A stretch of 64,000 nt of DNA, taken from Armigeres subalbatus (taxonomy: Eukaryota > Arthropoda > Insecta > Diptera > Culicidae). The stretch is from NCBI RefSeq assembly GCF_024139115.2, contig NC_085140.1, positions 43,370,180-43,434,179 on the forward strand, read 5' to 3'. Below, in pieces: positions 57,061-64,000 of the stretch. The position numbers and the translations under genes were made by a program. Positions within the stretch are counted from its first letter, which is position 1. Every line of letters begins with the position of its first letter. Below the pieces are notes generated by a model. The model saw only the letters and a list, made by a program, of their open reading frames with translations, was not told the DNA's origin and searched no databases.

Positions 57061-57690
57061 CTGCACTTGAATCAGTTGTAAATGAACATCCCCACCCGCT
57101 TGACCAGTGCGCTGAAGAGACCGATGGTCGAAGAAAGATTTCTAAATCCGCTCCGGCATCGCCGATAGTGAAACAGCATAACAGAAGGAATTTCGTATCG
57201 TTCGCTTGCAGCTGAGGGACATGATGGTCATCTCGTTAGTTCACAACACACTACGGGACAGATCCTCCTTGCTCGTGCGGCGCCACACCCGTCAGTCGGT
57301 ATGGCAGCGATTGGCCATGGTATGCTTCAGTTGGGTTGGGAAAGCTCAGAAGCGGCTTAACTATGCCGGAAGTGACACGTTTGCCGTTGTTGGGTGTACT
57401 GCTCCGACCGTGCCGATGAAGGATTTCGGTGCGGGAAACAGTCAAACATCAACCAAGCGTGCTATCCATAATTTAACAGCCTCCTCTCGAATATGACCGG
57501 ATGAGTCGCCGGATGAAAGCCGAAAGGGAAGATGTTTTGGAGTATTGTTTGAAAAGAAGGCTCGCCTGCATGAGGTAGCCTCAGTGCTCTTTTCCGTCTA
57601 TTTGCATCCAATTACGAAAGTTTCAGAGCGAACGATGCAGATGGAGCTTGTTTTGCGAAATCTTAGCAATGACTTGGTAGATAATTAAGT
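57061..57690 (+). pseudogene. Possible decayed coding sequence (unrecognised)
   Basis: A frame reads VRLQLRDMMVISLVHNTLRD and, after frame shifts, HEVASVLFSVYLHPITKVSE and MQMELVLRNLSNDLVDN before a stop. The composition suggests ancestry from a coding sequence, but no family is recognisable and several stops interrupt it. Confidence 0.2.
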
Positions 57691-59440
57691 CAGTTTGGTT
57701 CAGTAGGGAAATAGCAGAAGTTTCGCATTTCTAATGAAATTGTAAACAACATTAAGAAATTCCTGTTTGGGGATCTGAATCACAAACTTGTTTATTAAAC
57801 TATTTTAACTAGCTGACTGAGAACATTAAGATCGGTGATGCAAATTGAACTTTAGCTTCTGAGCAAAATTTGTTTAATTTTTTATCCACTGGTGCCTTTA
57901 TTCGTATGTTGTATCTATTTAAATTTTGTAAGTTGAGTTTTTTTATTTTAGGATCTCAGTGCAACACTATTTTGTATTTTCTTATTCAAAACTGTTCACA
58001 ATTCTTTTGGGATTGTTCCTCTCCGAGTAAAGCAACAAGAAGGTGATGATTACTCATGTGGAACAAATGAATTTACGATTATTGTTTTGTCCTTGAACAT
58101 TTGTAGAAATTCATTCCTAAACGGCACAATGCTGACCCGAGCACATATCTACAAGTTCTTCGGTCATAAGACACGGTAAAAGCCAGCAAGGATGGAACAA
58201 TCATTTGAACAGAACAGGCCCTCATTGGAAGACGACGACGATGGTTCGCATTCCAATGCATTCATCTGGAAAAACATCTGATATGTATACGTAGGTTACA
58301 TGTGAAGACCTTGCGAAATAACAACTGTCTCGTTTTACACCGTCGTTCGGTTCATCGGTTCTTGGCTTGAGGATATTTTCTGTAAATAATATGCTCCATG
58401 AGGTTGGTCATCGTGTGTCTCAACAATGAATAAAATAATGATGCGAAAAGAAAGTGGAATTTCCACTACATTGGGTGCCGTTCACAGTTGGTGGTCATTC
58501 TCCGACAAAATGTGGGGTCAACTGAAGAACTTCAGTACAGTATTCAACAAACGGGGGGACATTTTTCTTCACTTGGTTTGCCCTGGATTCAAAGTGAACA
58601 TGAGTAACGTGTAAAAATGTGTTTAAAATGTCAAAAGGATGATGAAGTAAAGCAAGTTTTCGTTTAGGTTAAACCAAAACAAGCGATTTTCGGGTTGAAA
58701 AATAATCTGTTTTCGAAATCTGTGGTGAGAAACATCTTTTACATCAAACAGACTTTTACTCGCTATTTTTTCTCTGGAACACGCCTGAAAGATGAACGAG
58801 AATCGTGCCTTTTTGATAAAATTTACGCCTCACTCATTTTTCGCTAAAATTTTCGGTTTGCAAAATATGACCGCAACGAGATTTAAACCCAGAGCACCAG
58901 CAAAATGGAGATTTCCACATAAGACGGAAAATTCGTAAGGCTGAACACGAAAAACTGAAAAAGTTAAATTCTCACATAAGGCTGAAACAACAAAAGGCTG
59001 AAAAATCACGAGAAACAGGTTTTAATGGTAAAATTAACATTTGACGTAACTAGGACCACAAAATGAAATACTCCATTCTGCATATAATAGCATCAAAAAC
59101 AATTGTGGATCCGCTAAAACACTAACAACAATAGGATCGACTACTTCGCAACGATTTTATTGCGGTGGATTTTTTTTTGTTTCAAAACATGAGTTGAGCA
59201 CAATTGACGAAATATTTTCGGAACTAGAGTTAAAGAGCACTACTGCAATGTGAAAACGGTCATCAGTTCATTTTAAAAGAATGTTCAAAATCAATTTTGT
59301 TTTGACGTGATCCTTAACCCCTCCATAATAAGCCCTTTTACCCTACTGCACAACAAATTTGGAGATATCAAAGAAAGGAACAATACTTTATTTATTGTTC
59401 TAGGTTCTTGCATATGGTTTTTGATTCTTACCAAGATTAG
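57691..59440. other. Spacer, nothing recognised
   Basis: AT-rich sequence. The phrases AAGGCTGAAA and CACATAAG recur a few times between 58915 and 59015. No gene is seen. Confidence 0.4.
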
Positions 59441-60880
59441 TTCCATTTTTTTTTTGTAATTTCTATTTTTCTCTCAATTTCTTTCGGTCTTCTTACTGCT
59501 TTTCTCTTCCTTCTTTATTCTTCTTTCATCCGTCTTCCTTTTTCCTTCTTTCTTATACCCTCTCTCTTTTCCTTCTTTATTATTACTTCTTCTTTAATCC
59601 TTTTTCTCTTCCCTTATTCTTCGTTTCTTTTCCTAATATCTTTTTCCCACTTTCTTCTCCCGTCTGCCTTCTTTTTTCTTCGTACTACCTTCTCCCCGAT
59701 TCTTTCTTCTTTATTTCTTTTTCTTCTTTCTTCCTTTTTCATTTTCACTATTTTGTCTTCATTCTTTCTTCCTTTTATCTACTGTTCTATCTCTCTTCAT
59801 CCTTCTACCTTCTGTCTTCTATCTATCTTCTTTCTTTTTATTTTTTTAAAATCTATATTTATGTGTTTTTTAATTCAATCTTTCTTTATTCCTTTTTCCT
59901 TCTTTCTTCCTTCTTTATTTTTTCTTCTTTCTTTTTCATTCTTCCTCTCTTATCCTTCCTTCTACCTTTTTTATTCTTTTACCTTTTTTCCGTCTTCCTC
60001 TTTACGCCTTTCTTCCTTCTTTATTCTTCCTTCTTTCTTCTTCCTTTTCCGGATTCATTTATCTTTCTTTCTTCCTGTTTTCTTCTTAATTCTTCTTTTT
60101 TTGTGTTTTCTTCCCTTTTCCTTCTTCTTTCTTTCTTTTTCCTTTCACTTTTATTCTTTTCCCTAGTCATTTCTTCGTTCTTCAATTTGTCTCCCTTCTT
60201 TCGTCTCCCAACCACCTTCTTCCACCTACTTCTTCTTTCTTCCTTATTCTTTTTTTCTTTAATTTTCCTCCCTTCCTTACTTGTTCCTTGTTTCTTCATG
60301 CTTTTTTCTCCTTTTTTCTTCATTCCTGTTTTTTAATTTTTCTTTCATTCCTTTTTCCACCTTCCTTTTACTTTTTCTTTCTTCCTTGTTTCTTCTTGGT
60401 TCTTCCATTTTTCTTCATCTTTCTTCCGTCTTCCAACTACCTTCTTTTTTCTTCCTTGTTATTTATTTCTTCTACTTTTTTTCTAAATACTTCTTCCAAC
60501 TTTCTTCTTCCTTCATCCTTCTTCCATCTTCCTTCTTTATATCATCCCTGTTCCTTCTTCTTTCTTTCTCATTGTTTCCTTCATCTTTCTTCCTCGGAAG
60601 AAGGAAAAATTCTTCTTTCTTATGTGTTCTCCTTGCTTCATCCGCTCTCTTTCTTTTTCCATCTTATTTCTTCCTTTTGTCTTTGTTGTTCCTTCTTTCT
60701 TTTTCCTTTTTCCTGATTATCTTCTTCCTTTTTTATTTTCCTCATCCATCCGTTTTTCTTCTTCATTATTTATTATTTCTTTCTTTTTTTATTCTTCAAT
60801 CTTTATTTTGTACTCTTCATTCTTTATTTTTTTATTTTCAATTCCTTATTCTTTATTCTTTAGGATTTTATTCTTTATCT
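59441..60880 (+). repeat. 1.4-kb polypyrimidine tract
   Basis: Almost continuous C/T on the plus strand, made of irregular TTCTTCC, TTCTTTC and TTCCTTT words. The Phe/Ser/Leu-rich frames of 100-280 codons across it reflect base composition. Confidence 0.9.
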
Positions 60881-60944
60881 TTACTCATTATTTACTATTC
60901 AACCACTCAACTTGCACTCCATCGTATGTTTGGGATTCATGAAT

Positions 60945-61125
60945 CTGTGTCAAAAGTCGAAGGTCAAAAGGTCGAAGGACAAAAGGTCGAAAGGACAAAA
61001 GGTCAAAGGGTCGAAAGGTCGAAAGGTCAAAATGTCGAAGGGTCAAAAGGTCGAATTTGTAGCATAACGTCGAAGGTCAAAAAGACGAAGTACAAAAGGT
61101 CGAAAGGACAAAAAGACAAGGAATG
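60945..61125 (+). repeat. AAGGTCGAAAGG-type short tandem repeat
   Basis: Units such as AAAAGGTCGAAGGAC and AAAGGTCAAAGGGTCG repeat at 9-18 bp spacing. Similar in wording to the GGCCGAAAGGGTC arms at 40.6-41.8 kb. Confidence 0.75.
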
Positions 61126-61179
61126 AATAGTGAAAAGAGAGACGTATGAAAAGAGTAATGAGCATAGGTAAATGAAAAG

Positions 61180-61330
61180 TGAAAAAGTAGTGCGTAGTGA
61201 GAAGGGAAAGTGGATAGTGAATAGTGAGTAGTGAAAAGTGAGAAGTGAGAAGTGAACAGTGAGAAGTTAGAAGTGCATAGTGAGAAGTAAAAGGAAAAAG
61301 GAAGAAATGAGAAGTAGAAAGTGACAAATA
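61180..61330 (+). repeat. AGTGAGAAGTGAG-type short repeat
   Basis: AGTGAATAGTGAGTAGTGAA-type and AGTGAGAAGTGAACAGTGAG-type repeats with a ~7-bp period, matching the central repeat of the 40.9-41.2 kb composite. Confidence 0.75.
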
Positions 61331-61975
61331 AGAAATGTGATATAAGGAGTGATAAAAATGAGAAGAGAAAAGATAGAAAGATGGAGGGAGGAAAAATATA
61401 CGGTAAGAGAGAAAAAAGAAGAATGAAGAAGAACAGAGGAAGAAAAAAGAACAAGAAAAAAAGAAAGAAGATGGAAGAAGGAAAAAAGAAGGACCAAGGA
61501 AAAATGAAGAAGGAGAGAAGACATAAGGAAGCAAAAAAAAAAGAAAGAAGCAAGTAACAGGGAATGGAAAATAGAAAAGAAAAAAGGAACAAAGAAGAAA
61601 GAAATAAGTAAGAAAGAAGGAAGAAAAAGGAAAAAAGAAGAAAGAAAGAAGGAAGTAAGGAAGAAGAAAGAAAAAGAAAGAGGAAGGAAAAGAAGGGATA
61701 AAAAAGGATGAAAGAATAAACAAGGAAGAGAGAAGCAAAACAGAATAAATGAATGAGGAAAGGAAAATTAGGCAGAAATAAAAAAAACAGGTAGAAAGAA
61801 GGAAACAAGAAGAAAGAAAGAAAGAAGAGAGAAAGAATAAAGAAAGAGAGAAGAGAGAAAGAAAAAAGAAAGAAGAAAAGAAGAAAAAATAAGCAAAAAA
61901 GAAGTAAGAAGGAAAAACGGAGGAAGAAAGATGGAAGTAAGAAATAAGTAAGAAAGAAGGTAAAAAGAAAAACCC
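61331..61975 (+). repeat. Polypurine tract 1
   Basis: Nearly continuous A/G (AGAAAGAAGGAAG words), the complement in type of 59441-60880. Confidence 0.85.
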
Positions 61976-62000
61976 AGATCAATCCACCTAGCGTTGGTGG

Positions 62001-62393
62001 TGCCTTTCTCGCGCATTAAAAAAAATAAGTTTTTCAAATATTTTTTTCCAAGGGGGGACCCTTGGCAGAAAAACAATGTTTTTTCAATAACTTTGGAACG
62101 CAATGACCGATCGGGCCAATTTTCAATAGGAAACAACTATCGCGTTCGCAATCCGCGTCGACTGCAACTTGTTGCGAGCAAATCGAATAATGCTAAGTAC
62201 CAAAAAGTGTGTCTCACATTTTTGTACACACACACACACACACACACATACATACACACATACAGACATCACCTCAATTCGTCGAACTGAGTCGATTGGT
62301 ATATAACACTATGGGTCTCCGAGCCTTCTATTAAAAGTTCGGTTTTGGAGTGATCCTATAGCCTTTACGTATACTTAGTATACGAGAAAGGCA
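62001..62393. mobile_element. MITE-like element inside the polypurine tract
   Basis: TGCCTTTCTCG at the left and CGAGAAAGGCA at the right form an 11-bp inverted pair. The 393-bp body includes CGCAATGACCGATCGG, a (CA)n run at 62226-62268 and ACGTATACTTAGTATACG near the right end. I recognise the right end as common in Aedes sequence. No target duplication is clear, and the element may extend left to about 61975. Confidence 0.55.
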
Positions 62394-62900
62394 AAAAGGA
62401 AGAAAGAAGTTAGAATGAAGAAAGAAGTTAGAAGGAAAGTAGAAGAAGGAAAGAAGAAGGAAGGAAGACACAAGAAAACAAAACAATAATGTAGACAGAA
62501 GAAGCAAGTAACAGAAAAGGATGAAAGAAAGATGGGGGAAGTAAAAAACAAAGAAGGGAGAAATAAGGAAGTAAAACGGAAGAAAGAAGGAAGAAAGAAA
62601 GAAAAAAAGGAAAAAAGAAGGTAGAAAGAAGAAAGAAGGAAGATAGACGGAAGAAAGAAAGAAGTCAAAAAGAGTGAAGAAAGAAAGAAGGAAGAAAAAC
62701 TGTTTCCAGAAAAACTGAAAAAAGAAAGAAAGAAGGGAGGAAGAAAGAGAGAAGAAAGAAGTTATAGGAAGTATATATAAGAAGAAATAGGGAAAATGAA
62801 ATATGGAAGGAAGAAAGAACTAAGAAAGAAAAAAGAAGGAAGAAGAATGGAAGGAAAGAAGCATATGAAGTAAAAGAAAAAAGAAAAATAGAGAGAATAG
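62394..62900 (+). repeat. Polypurine tract 2
   Basis: AAGAAAGAAGG-type sequence continuing the tract on the other side of the MITE-like element. Confidence 0.85.
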
Positions 62901-62904
62901 AGAA

Positions 62905-63225
62905 AATAATTTACAAAACTTACAAAATTTACAAAATTTACAAAATTTACAAAATTTACAAAATTTACAAAATTTACAAAATTTACAAAATTTACAAAAT
63001 TTACAAAATTTACAAAATTTACAAAATTTACAAAATTTACAAAATTTACAAAATTTACAAAATTAACAAAATTTACAAAATTTACAAAATTTACAAAATT
63101 TAAAAACTTTACAAAATTTACAAAATTTACAAAATTTACAAAATTTACAAAATTTACAAAATTTACAAAATTTACAAAATTTACAAAATTTACAAAATTT
63201 ACAAAATTTACAAAATTTACAAAAT
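62905..63225. repeat. 10-bp tandem array AAATTTACAA (~32 units)
   Basis: A highly regular TTACAAAATT unit with only rare changes (near 63064 and 63101-63106). It ends directly at the T-run (63226-63241) that is the poly(A) end of the adjacent retrotransposon on the minus strand. Confidence 0.95.
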
Positions 63226-64000
63226 TTTTTTTTTTTTTTTTGTGGTTTAAAATTCAGTTTATTTTGTCAAATTCATGTTAGTTTTTATAATGTTGTTTCG
63301 AATTCAAAAATCTACAGTTAGTTCAAACTCTAAAGCGTTTACATCAATTCTTCCATTACAAAGATTAACGTAGCAGATGTAATTAATTAGAAGTTTTAGA
63401 ATTTGTACACGAGCTGTTCTTCGTATGCCTGGCAAAGCGGGCTTCGCGAGGTCTTCAAACGAAAGTCGTCTCCATCCATCCGTTACTTCCGCCAGCTTCT
63501 GCTGCAGGACCGTCCATGCCGGGCCGACACGAGCACAGGAAGAAAACTTGTGTTGAAGTGTTTCGGGGTAGCCACAGTGCTGGCAGTTCTCGTCAGCTGC
63601 TAATTGCATCACGTGTAGCAGTTTACGGTGCTCAATTTTCCCGTTCACGAAAAGATAGAGTTGTGTACGTTGTGCTGATGATAGCTCTTTCATGCGTATA
63701 TTGCGCCACGCGCGTGGCCAGTCAACTACCGGACTGTTGCGTTCCACCTTTGGTAGCTCAGTTTGAAGTACGAAATGCTGGTGGATTTGATCGGCGGAGG
63801 GGTTTTGTAAGATTTGGCGAGGAATGTGGGATAAGTTTGAAAGGATTGATTTGATGTCGGGATTGTCTATTGGAGTTGCTGGGCGAGGATTTGCGTGGAG
63901 AATAAAGGATTTATAGTGAGGAATGGAATCGATCTCTGTTATGTGTCTATTTATTGCAAGACTCTTTGCTTTCAGTGCTGGGACTTGTAAGCCTAAGCCA
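63226..64000 (-). mobile_element. 3' end of a second non-LTR retrotransposon
   Basis: On the minus strand: coding sequence, a 62-bp 3' UTR (63242-63303), then a poly(A) run at 63241-63226. The element continues beyond the window's right edge. Confidence 0.8.
63304..63999 (-). CDS. C-terminal part of a non-LTR retrotransposon polymerase, partial
   Basis: The frame is open from the window edge to a stop at 63304. It starts GLGLQVPALKAKSLAINRHI, the post-catalytic thumb region of non-LTR reverse transcriptases, and continues through WPRAWRNIRMKELSSAQRT to CQHCGYPETLQHKFSSC, a C-x2-C-x7-H-x4-C zinc-knuckle-like motif typical of the C-terminal domain. The catalytic boxes lie outside the window, so clade cannot be fixed. 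It differs from the RTE-like element at 8-12 kb, which lacks this motif. The frame shows no disruption in the visible 232 codons, so the element may be fairly young. Confidence 0.8.
   Translation of the reverse strand, partial: GLGLQVPALKAKSLAINRHITEIDSIPHYKSFILHANPRPATPIDNPDIKSILSNLSHIPRQILQNPSADQIHQHFVLQTELPKVERNSPVVDWPRAWRNIRMKELSSAQRTQLYLFVNGKIEHRKLLHVMQLAADENCQHCGYPETLQHKFSSCARVGPAWTVLQQKLAEVTDGWRRLSFEDLAKPALPGIRRTARVQILKLLINYICYVNLCNGRIDVNALEFELTVDF

Noticed and set aside
59753..61982. Phe/Ser/Leu-rich frames up to 300 codons on both strands
   Set aside because: They follow from polypyrimidine and polypurine composition. There is no domain and no start context.

Overview
This window is eukaryotic, repeat-dominated DNA. 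It has no operons, no dense coding, AT-rich spacers, non-LTR and BEL/Pao retrotransposon remnants, hAT, Tc1/mariner and piggyBac-like DNA-transposon footprints, and very large tandem arrays. The mix of families suggests a culicine mosquito, most likely Aedes. That is inferred from family recognition, since no host gene anchors it. I found no intact, confidently recognisable host gene.

Layout. 0-8 kb: spacer, a decayed non-LTR reverse-transcriptase remnant, a degenerate ~65-bp tandem repeat, a TA-flanked MITE, a repeat carrying a tRNA-like sequence, and a tRNA-derived SINE with a 13-bp target duplication. 8.2-12.4 kb: the best coding region, an RTE-like non-LTR retrotransposon on the minus strand, split by a 781-bp hAT-type element with perfect 8-bp duplications. 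12.4-26.2 kb: spacer with LINE fragments, nested roughly concentric inverted repeats (14.7-18.4 kb), several MITEs, and a BEL/Pao fragment split by a 1.56-kb hAT-type element that itself hosts a SINE-like insert. 26.5-29.6 kb: a 21-23-bp minisatellite. 31.5-31.9 kb: another hAT-type element. 35.1-40.6 kb: a 5.5-kb array of a 9-11-bp unit. 40.6-41.8 kb: a composite palindrome of short tandem repeats. 42-46 kb: spacer with palindromic MITEs and one candidate membrane-segment exon. 46.3-48.2 kb: two further arrays of the 27-kb minisatellite, in opposite orientation. 50 kb: a second copy of the tRNA-like repeat, inverted. 52.5-55 kb: a BEL/Pao integrase remnant interrupted by a DD37E-type mariner, itself interrupted by a palindromic MITE. 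55.9-57.7 kb: GC-richer, possibly decayed coding sequence. 59.4-62.9 kb: a long polypyrimidine tract followed by polypurine tracts, with a MITE inside. 62.9-64 kb: a 10-bp array abutting the poly(A) end of a second non-LTR element that runs off the window.

The sequences interact mainly as insertions within insertions. At least four target sites can be read exactly from their duplications, giving a relative order of events. The long open frames across the tandem arrays arise because the repeat units lack stop codons, and I do not treat them as genes.
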